64,000 nt of DNA from Bifidobacterium breve (GTDB lineage Bacteria; Actinomycetota; Actinomycetes; Nanopelagicales; Nanopelagicaceae). A model generated the notes under the pieces. The model had not been told where the DNA came from, made no database searches, and was given only the letters and a program-made list of their open reading frames with translations. Position numbers and translations under genes: made by a program. Below are positions 19,759-28,562 of the stretch, piece after piece. Location: the NCBI GenBank assembly GCA_945860245.1, contig CAMAPO010000003.1:1-64000 (forward strand). Direction: 5' to 3'. How positions within the stretch are numbered: the stretch's first letter is position 1; each line of letters opens with the position of its first letter.

Positions 19759-21215
19759 GTGAGAGAAAAGTAAAGGTACGCTTTGCGCCATCTCCAACTG
19801 GTGATTTACACGTCGGAAATATTCGCACCGCCCTCTTTGATTGGGCATATGCCCGCCACACAGGTGGCACATTCTTATTTCGTATTGAAGATACCGACAC
19901 AACTCGCGTAACTGATGAATACATCCAAGCAGCGATCGATACTTTGAAATGGCTCGGCCTTAACTGGGATGAGGGCCCAGAAGTCGGTGGCGAGAATGGC
20001 CCTTACTTACAATCACAACGTTTAGATATTTACGCACACTGGGCGCAAAAATTTTTAGACCAGAAAGATGCTTACCACTGCTACTGCTCACCAGATGAGT
20101 TGGAAGCGGTGCGCGAAGCACAACGCGCAGCAAATGAAGCACCGGGATATAACGGGCACTGCCGCGATTTAACCGCAGATCAAATTACAGCGTATAAAGC
20201 ACAGGGCCGCGCAGCTGTTGTCCGTATGCGCATGCCAGATGGCAGCACCACTTTTACTGATGAAATACGCGGTGATGTCACCTTTGATCACAAATTCGTT
20301 CCTGACTTTGTATTAGTTCGCGCCGATGGTTCACCTTTGTACACGCTAGCGGTTGCCGTTGATGATATTTTGATGAAAGTAACACACGTTTTGCGTGGCG
20401 AAGATTTACTCTCATCAACTCCACGTCAGATCCGGGTCTATCAAGCAATGGGTGTCGCAATTACTGATTATCCAGTCTTTGCCCACCTGCCATTTGTGAT
20501 GGGCCAAGATAACGCGAAACTTTCTAAGCGTAACGGTGAAGTATCGATCGCTTGGTATCGCGAACAAGGTTATCTGCCGGAGGCGATCTGTAACTACTTA
20601 GCACTTCTTGGTTGGTCACCAGGTGATGATCGTGAAAATGTCACTATGGAGGAAATCTGCGAACTCTTTACCGTTGATAAAGTCCATTCATCACCAGCAC
20701 GCTTTGATATGAAGAAGCTAGAAGCGATTAACGGCGATAAAATTCGCGCGCTGACTTTAGATGAATTTCTAAAGTGGTCACTTCCATTTTTGACTAAAGC
20801 CGAGGTAATTACCGGAAGTAATTCAGAGATCGCACTTGTGAAGCAGGCGCTGCCGCTAATTCAAGAGCGCATAGTTAAGCTCGATGAAGTACCGGCAATG
20901 TTGCGCTTCTTATTTGTGAAGGATTTCGCAGTTGAAGAGGCATCTCTATCTAAGGTAACTGATAGCGCTTCCAAAGAAGTTTTAAAGCGCACATTGGCTG
21001 AGTTAACTCCGCTGACAACCTGGAGCCACGATTCCATTGAAGCATCACTTCGCGCATCACTTATTGAAGAGATGGGGTTAAAGCCGCGGATTGCATTTGG
21101 TGCTGTACGTATCGCAACAACCGGAAGCACCATCTCGCCGCCGCTCTTTGAATCTATGGAGTTGCTCGGTAAAGATTCCTCATTGGCGCGAATTGCTGCG
21201 GCGATAGACCTATAA
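19755..21215 (+). CDS. gltX: Glutamate--tRNA ligase
   Basis: Class I synthetase of 486 residues. HIGH appears as HVGN in PSPTGDLHVGNIRTALF, KMSKS as KLSKRNG, and the C-terminal anticodon-binding helical domain is complete. GTG start overlapping the FAH gene by 4 bases. Two tRNA genes, tRNA-Gln and tRNA-Glu, follow directly, so enzyme and substrate tRNAs are clustered. Confidence 0.97.
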   Translation: MSERKVKVRFAPSPTGDLHVGNIRTALFDWAYARHTGGTFLFRIEDTDTTRVTDEYIQAAIDTLKWLGLNWDEGPEVGGENGPYLQSQRLDIYAHWAQKFLDQKDAYHCYCSPDELEAVREAQRAANEAPGYNGHCRDLTADQITAYKAQGRAAVVRMRMPDGSTTFTDEIRGDVTFDHKFVPDFVLVRADGSPLYTLAVAVDDILMKVTHVLRGEDLLSSTPRQIRVYQAMGVAITDYPVFAHLPFVMGQDNAKLSKRNGEVSIAWYREQGYLPEAICNYLALLGWSPGDDRENVTMEEICELFTVDKVHSSPARFDMKKLEAINGDKIRALTLDEFLKWSLPFLTKAEVITGSNSEIALVKQALPLIQERIVKLDEVPAMLRFLFVKDFAVEEASLSKVTDSASKEVLKRTLAELTPLTTWSHDSIEASLRASLIEEMGLKPRIAFGAVRIATTGSTISPPLFESMELLGKDSSLARIAAAIDL

Positions 21216-21255
21216 ATCTTTTTTAAAAATTGAGGTATTCTTTCTCCTGTTCTCT

Positions 21256-21327
21256 TGGGGTATGGGGTAATTGGCAGCCCTGCTGATTCTGGTTCAGTAA
21301 GTCTAGGTTCGAGTCCTGGTACCCCAG
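21256..21327 (+). tRNA. tRNA-Gln (anticodon CTG)
   Basis: Acceptor TGGGGTA pairs with TACCCCA, anticodon stem GCTGA/TCAGT holds loop TTCTGGT with anticodon CTG, and the T-loop is TTCGAGT. Discriminator G327; CCA is not encoded. Confidence 0.95.
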
Positions 21328-21373
21328 CGCAGTACCCAGCATTACAAGCGGTAAAGCTTTAAAAATGGACTAG

Positions 21374-21449
21374 GGCCCCGTCGTCTAGCGGCCTAGGACT
21401 CTGGCTTCTCAAGTCAGCTACGAGGGTTCGAATCCCTTCGGGGCTACCA
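21374..21449 (+). tRNA. tRNA-Glu (anticodon CTC), CCA encoded
   Basis: Acceptor GGCCCCG pairs with CGGGGCT (G1-T72 wobble), anticodon stem CTGGC/GTCAG holds loop TTCTCAA with anticodon CTC, and the T-loop is TTCGAAT. Discriminator A21446 is followed by an encoded CCA at 21447-21449. Confidence 0.95.
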
Positions 21450-21455
21450 ATGCAT

Positions 21456-21504
21456 CAGAGCGCTTCTGGATTTTAACCTCCAGTAAGCGCTCTGTTCATT
21501 TTGG
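21456..21504 (+). terminator. Strong hairpin terminator after tRNA-Glu
   Basis: CAGAGCGCTT (21456-21465) pairs perfectly with AAGCGCTCTG (21485-21494), with an inner CTGGA/TCCAG stem between them, followed by TTCATTTT. It ends the gltX-tRNA unit. Confidence 0.75.
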
Positions 21505-21543
21505 ATACTAATTTTTTTCTCAAAATCTATCTAATCATAAGCA

Positions 21544-21590
21544 CCCATTCACACGCTATCTCTCTGATTAAAACCGCCTATTCACAATTA
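21544..21590 (+). promoter_or_regulatory. Possible PHO-box-like direct repeats upstream of phoX
   Basis: ATTCACACGCT at 21547 and ATTCACAATTA at 21580 start 33 bases apart, three times the 11-base spacing of actinobacterial PhoP direct repeat units (consensus near GTTCACC). The two units between them are degenerate. The larger shared word is CC(C/T)ATTCACA. It lies 60-100 bases before the phosphatase start. The remainder of this gap (21505-21543, 21591-21649) shows only a GGAG ribosome binding site. Confidence 0.35.
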
Positions 21591-21649
21591 AAAGATTAGA
21601 TCTCCTCGTTCGAACCCAGAACTTCCCACAAATCAAATAGGAGAATTAA

Positions 21650-23254
21650 GTGAAATTGATTCAAACCAAGCGTGGAATAGCGGTAATTACCGCTACTGCG
21701 TTTTTAGCAATCTCGGCAGCTCCTGCAAATGCGGCAGCGCCAGTATATGTAGAAGCAGTTGCATCATCTGCAACGCTTACACCATTTGCCTCAGCCGGTG
21801 ACATGGTTGGTTCATACCTCGTTCCTGGAATTCCAGATGGATTAGGTGTGATTAAGAACGGTAATTCACTACGTATTATTACTAACCACGAATGGAGCGC
21901 AACTAACGCAGTTGCAGCTGGTCGCACAACAGCCGGTGGCTTAGTTTCTGGTTCATTCCTGAGCGATATGACTTACGATCTAACAACACAGAAGGTCACA
22001 AAAGCAATTGATCTATTTAAAGATGTAGTTTGGTATGACTATGTATCTGGCAAGCACGGTCAAAATCCAGGTGCTCCTGCAGGTGCCGCGGTCAAGGATT
22101 CGTATGGAACTCTTCAACACTCTTACCTATTAAATCGTTTCTGCTCAGGAGCGCTTGCTCCTGCAGGATCATTCTTCGATAAGAAATCTGGTTTCGGAGT
22201 TAACGATGCAGTATTTCTTGCCGGAGAAGAAGGTGGAGATGAGTCACGCGCATTTGCTACTAACCTAACAAATGGTCAGCTCGTTCAGCTTCCAGCTCTC
22301 GGCTTAGCTGCTTGGGAGAATGTGATTCCTGTACCAAATAAGGGTAAGACAACTGCACTTATGGTCAATGAAGATGGTTCAGCGACAGATAGCCAACAAT
22401 GGATGTATGTCGGAACAAAGACAAAGACCGGAACTTGGTATGAAAAGGCTGGCTTTACCAACGGAAAGTCATATGTTGTAGCAGCAGCTGCAGATGCAAT
22501 GGTTGCAAATGATAATGAGATTCGCTCAAAGTACGGAAAGAACAAGCCTTTCCCGATTACATTTGCTGAAGTTAACACCAAGGCAAACGGTAAAGATCAG
22601 AATATTGAAGCCGCTGCAAAGGGAATTGAATTTGCTCGCGTCGAAGATGGTCACTTTGATCCAAAGAAGCCAAATGATTACTACTTCGTAACTACTGAAT
22701 CAAATAAAGATCCAGTAGCAACAGCGCCAAATCCAGCCACTCCTACGGTAACTCGTGATGGAGGAGCCCTATGGCGCATTCGCTTCAATGATGTTTCAAA
22801 TCCGTTGAGTGGTGCAACTCTTGAATTGCTGCTTGATGGATCTGAAAGCATTTATATGGCTAAGCCAGATAACATCGCAGTGGATTCATTTGGAAACGTC
22901 TTGATCCAAGAGGATCCAGGTAATAATGCACACGTTGCGCGTATCGTTTCCTATCGCATCAGCGATGGCAAACTAGGAACAATTGCTCAATTCGACTCAA
23001 AGTACTTCGATTCAACTCGCCCTAATTTCATCACCCAAGATGAAGAATCCTCAGGAATCATCGATGTAACAACTGAATTGCGTACATCAAAGTCTGATAC
23101 TGCTAGCTACTACATGTTTGTAGCTCAGATTCACGCAACTCCTGCAAAGGCTCGTCCTGACCTAGATCCAGCAGATGCCACTTTGGCAAAAGCGGTTGAA
23201 GGCGGACAGTGGTACATCTTAAAAATTACGAACTGGGCAGATGTCTACAAGTAA
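21650..23254 (+). CDS. Secreted PhoX-type alkaline phosphatase family protein
   Basis: 534 residues. A Sec-type signal peptide ends near APANAAA. The body has features of the DUF839/PhoX family: SLRIITNHEW early, VFLAGEEGGDESRAF, FARVEDGHFDP and PDNIAVDSFGNVLIQEDPG, which provide the acidic calcium/iron ligands in PhoX. Such enzymes release phosphate from phosphoesters outside the cytoplasm. GTG start with AGGAG 8 bases upstream. Possible PHO-box repeats upstream and a strong terminator downstream mark it as a single-gene unit. Exact substrate cannot be told. Confidence 0.82.
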   Translation: MKLIQTKRGIAVITATAFLAISAAPANAAAPVYVEAVASSATLTPFASAGDMVGSYLVPGIPDGLGVIKNGNSLRIITNHEWSATNAVAAGRTTAGGLVSGSFLSDMTYDLTTQKVTKAIDLFKDVVWYDYVSGKHGQNPGAPAGAAVKDSYGTLQHSYLLNRFCSGALAPAGSFFDKKSGFGVNDAVFLAGEEGGDESRAFATNLTNGQLVQLPALGLAAWENVIPVPNKGKTTALMVNEDGSATDSQQWMYVGTKTKTGTWYEKAGFTNGKSYVVAAAADAMVANDNEIRSKYGKNKPFPITFAEVNTKANGKDQNIEAAAKGIEFARVEDGHFDPKKPNDYYFVTTESNKDPVATAPNPATPTVTRDGGALWRIRFNDVSNPLSGATLELLLDGSESIYMAKPDNIAVDSFGNVLIQEDPGNNAHVARIVSYRISDGKLGTIAQFDSKYFDSTRPNFITQDEESSGIIDVTTELRTSKSDTASYYMFVAQIHATPAKARPDLDPADATLAKAVEGGQWYILKITNWADVYK

Positions 23255-23276
23255 TTTTTAGTCGAGGGATGGGGAG

Positions 23277-23306
23277 AGAGGCCAGGTAACTGGCCTCTTT
23301 TCTTTT
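23277..23306 (+). terminator. Rho-independent terminator of phoX-like gene
   Basis: AGAGGCCAG (23277-23285), loop GTAA, CTGGCCTCT (23290-23298), then TTTCTTTTCT. The T-rich side faces the plus-strand gene; on the minus strand the hairpin is followed by CTCCCC rather than T, so it should act less well for the converging operon. Confidence 0.88.
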
Positions 23307-24011
23307 CTACCAAGAGTTTGAGCCGAGGCCACCATCGAAGTCATAAGTACTTCCGGTTGCCCAAGCATTGGCATCGGATAATAAAAATTCCGTAACACCA
23401 ACGACTTCTTCTGCACTTGCATAACGTCCCAGCGGTGAAGCCGCGTTCCAAGCAGCCACACCTTCAGGCCAAGCCTGATCAATGCCGGGGCGACCAATTA
23501 ATCCCAGGCGTAGGCCAAGCACGCGCATTGGCGCGTGCGCGCGTGACGCTGAGCGAGTTAAAACATCCAGTGCTGCTTTACTAGCGCCATATATTTCATG
23601 TCCGGGACGTGGATTTAGAGCTTCAACTGATGAAATATTTAAGACAACGCTCACTCCAGATTTAGCGGATTCATCAATAATCTCTTTCGGGGCATCCACA
23701 TTTATACGCATCATTAATTCTATTTCTGCGCGATTTGCCTGTGCTGGATCGAGAATCGCTTGATTAGCGGCATTGTTGATTACAAAATCTAACTTTCCGG
23801 TGCGCGATAGCGCTTCCTGCACAAGGGAGTTACCGGATTTAGCCACCGATAAATCAGTGGCGATGACAGTCAAATTATGGTGTGCAGGGATTTCTCCAGT
23901 ATTTACTTGCGCACAAACAGTTGCTCCAAGTTGAAGAAAGCGCGCAACATAGGCTTGGCCGATAAAGCCCGATGCTCCAGTAATTAAAATGCTCTTGCCG
24001 GTAAGGCTCAT
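23307..24011 (-). CDS. SDR family oxidoreductase
   Basis: 234 residues. TGASGFIG at the N-terminus binds NAD(P), NNAAN replaces the usual NNAG, and YGASK holds the catalytic Tyr/Lys. The C-terminus (ATGSTYDFDGG) is classical-SDR-like. It is the last gene of the nucleoside operon; its ATG overlaps the deaminase stop by 4 bases, so the two are translationally coupled. The link of an SDR to purine salvage is not evident. Confidence 0.85.
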   Translation of the reverse strand: MSLTGKSILITGASGFIGQAYVARFLQLGATVCAQVNTGEIPAHHNLTVIATDLSVAKSGNSLVQEALSRTGKLDFVINNAANQAILDPAQANRAEIELMMRINVDAPKEIIDESAKSGVSVVLNISSVEALNPRPGHEIYGASKAALDVLTRSASRAHAPMRVLGLRLGLIGRPGIDQAWPEGVAAWNAASPLGRYASAEEVVGVTEFLLSDANAWATGSTYDFDGGLGSNSW

Positions 24012-25309
24012 TTGAGGGGTTCCAGGGCTTTTATTCGCAGGTTTACTCGCTTAATCAAATCAGTTAAATCAATCTTGGTGCTGGTGCGCTCTGCAACCAC
24101 TTTATCCCCAGCCACCCAAACATCTGTGACATCACCGCGACCAGCGGCAAAGACAAGGAGTGCATTTACATCATGAACCGGAGTTAAGTGTGCGGCGTGC
24201 AAGTCAATTGCTATTAAATCTGCTTCTTTGCCGATTTCGATACTGCCGACGCGATCGCCGAGTCCAACAGCTTTCGCTGCCTCAATAGTTGCTGCGCGCA
24301 CGATCGCAGTTAAATCGACATCTGCGGGGGATTGGCGCAGCGCTACGACGTGGGCTGCCATACGCATTACCGAAAACATATCTAAGTCATTTGATGAAGA
24401 ACAGGAATCTGTGCCAAGACCCACGGTGATGCCGGCTTTACGCATATCGTTAAAGCGCGCTAGCCCTGAACCAAGCTTTAAATTACTTCCTGGGCAATGT
24501 CCAACGGATGTTCCTTTACTAGCTGCGATCACCATATCTGAATCTGATAAGTGAACGCCGTGCCCGAAGATAGTTGGCACATCCAAGATGCCCGTATCGC
24601 GACAGACTTCTGTTGGGGATTTGCCGTAGCGTGATTGCACATCATCGTTCTCGGCCTGAGTTTCGGATACGTGTAAGTGAATACGTGCACCAAGTTCTTT
24701 GGCGATCGCTGCAACTTCACTTAAATTCTCAGGTGAATCTGTATATGTCGAATGTGGCATAAAGTAAGTTGGAATGAATGGCCCACCAATCTTGGCAAGT
24801 TCTGCTGGCCATTGGTGTGCTCGTTCGATTCTCTGATGCCATTGCAGACCATCTAAGCCTGGGAAATCGAAGAAGATTGGCCCTGCGATATGGCGCAGCC
24901 CCACGCGAACCGCTGCGCGATGTGTCGCAACTGGATTTAAATACATATCCATTGTTGTGGTTGTGCCAGAGAGCAGCGCTTCCAGAGCGCCAAGTTCGGT
25001 ACCTAATTCACAAGTTGCTTCATCCATAATTGCGCCTTCAGCGGCCCAAACGCGTTCTAGAAAACCTTGCAGGTTTACGCCTTCTGCCCAGCCGCGCAGT
25101 AAAGACATCCCTAGGTGAGTGTGGCTATTGATCAGACCTGGAGAAATTAACTTATCTGTCGCATCATAAATTGCTTTAGCCTCGGGTGAATCGCTGCCGA
25201 TATAAGAAATCTTGCCATCTGTAATTCCAATGGAAACGCCTTCGAGAATTTCATCTTTTGCATTTGAAGTAACGGCATAACGCGCGTTCTTGATTAGAAA
25301 ATCCAGCAT
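24008..25309 (-). CDS. Amidohydrolase, MTA/SAH deaminase-like
   Basis: 433 residues of the metal-dependent amidohydrolase superfamily. Metal ligands are visible as HTH in LINSHTHLGMSLLRG (about residues 61-63), HLHVSET, GHGVHLSD and GTDSCSSSND, the arrangement of the ATZ/TRZ-MtaD group acting on 5-methylthioadenosine, S-adenosylhomocysteine or adenosine. Next to a phosphorylase with an Asn purine-site signature and a BMP nucleoside importer, deamination of MTA or adenosine to the inosine form is the best guess. It overlaps the phosphorylase by one base. Confidence 0.83.
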   Translation of the reverse strand: MLDFLIKNARYAVTSNAKDEILEGVSIGITDGKISYIGSDSPEAKAIYDATDKLISPGLINSHTHLGMSLLRGWAEGVNLQGFLERVWAAEGAIMDEATCELGTELGALEALLSGTTTTMDMYLNPVATHRAAVRVGLRHIAGPIFFDFPGLDGLQWHQRIERAHQWPAELAKIGGPFIPTYFMPHSTYTDSPENLSEVAAIAKELGARIHLHVSETQAENDDVQSRYGKSPTEVCRDTGILDVPTIFGHGVHLSDSDMVIAASKGTSVGHCPGSNLKLGSGLARFNDMRKAGITVGLGTDSCSSSNDLDMFSVMRMAAHVVALRQSPADVDLTAIVRAATIEAAKAVGLGDRVGSIEIGKEADLIAIDLHAAHLTPVHDVNALLVFAAGRGDVTDVWVAGDKVVAERTSTKIDLTDLIKRVNLRIKALEPLK

Positions 25310-26049
25310 TAGGCAAAGGCCTTGATGGTGCCATCAATAATGGTGATTACCTTTTCGCTGGCTGCTTTCAGGGCGGCGTTGATATCTTCCATTGTGATTG
25401 GCGCATCGCTGATGCCAGCTGCGGGATTAACAACTAGCGCGATCGCGGCATAACGAAGTCCGGCCTCTTTGGCGAGTGAAACTTCTGGTACACCAGTCAT
25501 TCCGACCACGGTTGCACCAGATAGTGCGGCTAGACGAATTTCTGCTGGAGTTTCAAAGCGTGGACCATTAAAGCCAGCGTAAATGCCACCCGAATTTAAG
25601 GTTATGCCGGCATCTTTTGCTGATTTAGCCATCGCAGCCTTTACTTGCGCATCATAAAGATGCGACATATCGATATGTTGCACTCCGCCAGGCTGGACTC
25701 CATCAAAGAAAGTGTCTGCACGACCGTGTGTGAAATCTACAAAATCATCAAGTAACTGCAGCGAACCAGCCGGCAACTTTGGATCTATACCGCCAACAAC
25801 GTTTACCGCAATTACAAAATCCACACCCGCACTCTTTAGCGCTGTGATATTTGCACGGTAATTAACTGCGCTCGGTGGAACGCTGTGGTCAACACCGTGG
25901 CGAGTAAGAAATGCAATCTTCACGCCATGCCACTTACCAGATGTAATTGAAGCTTTTCCATAAACGGTTTCAACTACCTGCGGGGTCGAACCTGACAGCG
26001 CAGGTAAATTGTAGAAACCGGTACCCGCAATAATGCCGATCTTCATCAA
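25309..26049 (-). CDS. MTA/MTI-type purine nucleoside phosphorylase
   Basis: 246-residue trimeric PNP/MTAP family enzyme. Visible motifs: GIIAGTGFYN (phosphate loop), LTRHGVDHSVPPSAVNYRAN, VNVVGGID, and GPRFETPAEIR. The purine-site segment reads ALVVNPAAGIS; Asn here, where adenine-specific MTA phosphorylases carry Asp, suggests 6-oxopurine nucleosides such as methylthioinosine or inosine. This fits the downstream deaminase and would route MTA to hypoxanthine. Starts MM; either ATG possible. Confidence 0.85.
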   Translation of the reverse strand: MMKIGIIAGTGFYNLPALSGSTPQVVETVYGKASITSGKWHGVKIAFLTRHGVDHSVPPSAVNYRANITALKSAGVDFVIAVNVVGGIDPKLPAGSLQLLDDFVDFTHGRADTFFDGVQPGGVQHIDMSHLYDAQVKAAMAKSAKDAGITLNSGGIYAGFNGPRFETPAEIRLAALSGATVVGMTGVPEVSLAKEAGLRYAAIALVVNPAAGISDAPITMEDINAALKAASEKVITIIDGTIKAFA

Positions 26050-26055
26050 TTAACC

Positions 26056-27567
26056 TTACTTGTCGAGACCGGCCATAAGGCGACCGATGTAGTTGCGATC
26101 AGCGCCTTTGGAGTCAACAATTGCAACAATTTTGCCACCCGACATAACCGCGATGCGATCAGAGAGCGAGAGAATCTCATCTAGCTCAGCAGAAACGAGC
26201 AAGACCGCTGCGCCTCTATCGCGCGCTGATAGTAATTGGTTATGGATAAATTCAATAGATCCCACATCAACGCCACGAGTTGGCTGCGCAGCTATTAAAA
26301 CTGGTAGATCCTCACTTAATTCGCGCGCAACAACCACTTTCTGCTTATTTCCACCGGAGAGTGAACTGGCAGTGTTAGAGGGCGATGGTGTTCTGATATC
26401 AAATTTTGCTACCATAGCAATCGCATTCTTCGAAATCTCAGCTAAATTGCGAATCCAACCTTTGGCAAATGGCTCTTGATCAAATTGATTGAGAATTAAG
26501 TTATCTGCAATGCTGTAACTTGAAACCAATCCGTGCTTTTCACGATCTTCCGGGATATGAGAGATTCCTGCTTCGTGCGCTCCATGGGGGTCCATATTTT
26601 TGGTTGCAACGCCATTGATTATTACTTCACCAGCTTCGCGATGGCGCATCCCACAAATCGCTTCCACGAATTCGCGCTGGCCATTTCCTTCCACTCCTGC
26701 AATACCTAAAATTTCGCCTTTATGAAGTGCGAGATCTACCCCCTTAACCGACAAGATCTTGCGATCATCACGGACCTGCATCCCTTTAACTTCTAGGACT
26801 ACGCCACCCCGCTTAGCTTCGGTGCGATTTACTTGCAGCACAACCGAGCGACCGACCATCATTTGTGCCAGGCCTGCTTCATCAGTTTCCTTAGGAGAAG
26901 TAGTGCCGATTAATTTTCCACCACGCAACACGACCACACGATCGGCTACTGCCATCACTTCGTGCAATTTGTGGGTGATTAACACAATGCCAACGCCAGA
27001 TTTAGCCAAGTTTCGGACAACCGAAAGCAGCTCGTCTATTTCTTGAGGAGTGAGCACCGCAGTTGGTTCATCAAGAATAAGCAACTTAACATCTTTACGT
27101 AGCGCCTTAAGAATTTCTACGCGCTGCTGCATGCCAACTGGCAGATCTTCAATAACTGCATCTGGATCAACTTCTAGGCCATATCGAGTGGAGAGCGCGA
27201 TGATTTCAGCGCGTGCCGCCTTCATATTAATAAAGAGTCCACTCTTTGGTTCATCACCGAGGATAATATTTTCAGCAACGGTCATTACCGGCACCAATTG
27301 GAAATGCTGGTGAACCATTCCTACGCCACGCGAGATAATTCCAGCGGTATCACCAAAGATTATTGGCTCTCCACCAATCTTTATCTCACCTGAATCTGGC
27401 TTAACTAGTCCAAAGACCGCCTTTAGGAGCGTTGACTTACCTGCGCCATTTTCACCAAGTAGCGCAACAACTTCGCCTGCGCTTACAGATAAGGAGATAT
27501 TGTCATTAGCTAGGACGCCAGGATATTGCTTGGAGACTCCAGTTATTTCAAGAAGTGCGCTCATCAC
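26056..27567 (-). CDS. Nucleoside ABC transporter ATP-binding protein (double ABC)
   Basis: 503 residues with two ABC domains. The first has Walker A GENGAGKST and LPVGMQQRVEIL in place of the signature; the second has a modified Walker A (GVEGNGQREF) and signature LSGGNKQKVVVARE, as in BmpA-NupABC and sugar ATPases with one weak site. Overlaps the preceding permease by 4 bases and precedes the phosphorylase by 6 bases. Confidence 0.93.
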   Translation of the reverse strand: MMSALLEITGVSKQYPGVLANDNISLSVSAGEVVALLGENGAGKSTLLKAVFGLVKPDSGEIKIGGEPIIFGDTAGIISRGVGMVHQHFQLVPVMTVAENIILGDEPKSGLFINMKAARAEIIALSTRYGLEVDPDAVIEDLPVGMQQRVEILKALRKDVKLLILDEPTAVLTPQEIDELLSVVRNLAKSGVGIVLITHKLHEVMAVADRVVVLRGGKLIGTTSPKETDEAGLAQMMVGRSVVLQVNRTEAKRGGVVLEVKGMQVRDDRKILSVKGVDLALHKGEILGIAGVEGNGQREFVEAICGMRHREAGEVIINGVATKNMDPHGAHEAGISHIPEDREKHGLVSSYSIADNLILNQFDQEPFAKGWIRNLAEISKNAIAMVAKFDIRTPSPSNTASSLSGGNKQKVVVARELSEDLPVLIAAQPTRGVDVGSIEFIHNQLLSARDRGAAVLLVSAELDEILSLSDRIAVMSGGKIVAIVDSKGADRNYIGRLMAGLDK

Positions 27568-28562
27568 GATTGTCCCTTCTCGTATGGTTGTCCTTCAGCG
27601 GCAGGTGGCCGAACTTTTCCAGCAGAAATTGCTAAAACAATAATTGTCATTACATACGGCAAAATCCCAACAAATTGTGGTGGGATATTTACAGTGCCAT
27701 TGATCATTAATTGATTTGCACCAGCTTGGGCTAAACCGAAGAACATTGCCGCTGCCAGTGCACCCATTGGATTCCATCGACCAAAGATCATCAGCGCAAG
27801 TGCGGTAAAGCCTTTCCCTGCGGTGAAGCCACGGTTCCAAGAACCGACAAGCTCGAGTACTAGATATGAACCGCAGAGTCCTCCGATTGCACCTGCGACG
27901 GCCACATTCACATACCGCATACGTGAGACTGAAACGCCTGCAGTATCAGCAGATGAAGGGTGCTCTCCAACTGAGCGAGTGCGCAACCCCCAAGGTGTGT
28001 GAAATAGGCCGTAGTAAAGGGTAATTATTACCACAAATCCTAGATACATTAATAAGCCATGTTTGAAGAGAACATCGCCGAAGAATGGAAGATTTGATAA
28101 CCCTGGAATTGGTTTCTGCTTAAACATACTTGGAAGCATGTTGCCTTGTATGTAAAAGAATGATGTCAAACCAGTAGCCAGAATATTTAAAATGGTACCG
28201 GCGATTATCTGATCCATCTTCCAAGTCACGCTCATAAGGGCTAGAAGTAAACTCATGGCAACGCCAGTGGCCATTGCGGCTACGAAACCGATCAGAATGC
28301 TCTTAGCGGCGATCGCAACATAGAAAGCCACAAATGAAGATAAGAGCAAGGTGCCTTCAATACCGATATTTACAATTCCGGTCCGTTCGCACATGATTCC
28401 AACCATTGCCGCCAAGGCCAGGGGCATAGCGAAGGTAACTGCGATTGAAAATACGGAGGTAGTTATATTTGCCGATTGCGAATATAAGTAAAGAGTTGCC
28501 AGCGTTACGGCTAGAAAGTAATAAGAGCCTCTGCGTTTAACCAAGGTAATCAATTTCCCCAA
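27564..28562 (-). CDS. Nucleoside ABC transporter permease (NupC/YufQ-like)
   Basis: 332 residues, about eight to ten hydrophobic helices. The loop VGEHPSSADTAGVSVSRMR and the segment GIVNIGIEGTLL are typical of the BPD_transp_2 permeases paired with BMP lipoproteins. Overlaps the other permease by 13 bases. Confidence 0.9.
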   Translation of the reverse strand: MGKLITLVKRRGSYYFLAVTLATLYLYSQSANITTSVFSIAVTFAMPLALAAMVGIMCERTGIVNIGIEGTLLLSSFVAFYVAIAAKSILIGFVAAMATGVAMSLLLALMSVTWKMDQIIAGTILNILATGLTSFFYIQGNMLPSMFKQKPIPGLSNLPFFGDVLFKHGLLMYLGFVVIITLYYGLFHTPWGLRTRSVGEHPSSADTAGVSVSRMRYVNVAVAGAIGGLCGSYLVLELVGSWNRGFTAGKGFTALALMIFGRWNPMGALAAAMFFGLAQAGANQLMINGTVNIPPQFVGILPYVMTIIVLAISAGKVRPPAAEGQPYEKGQS

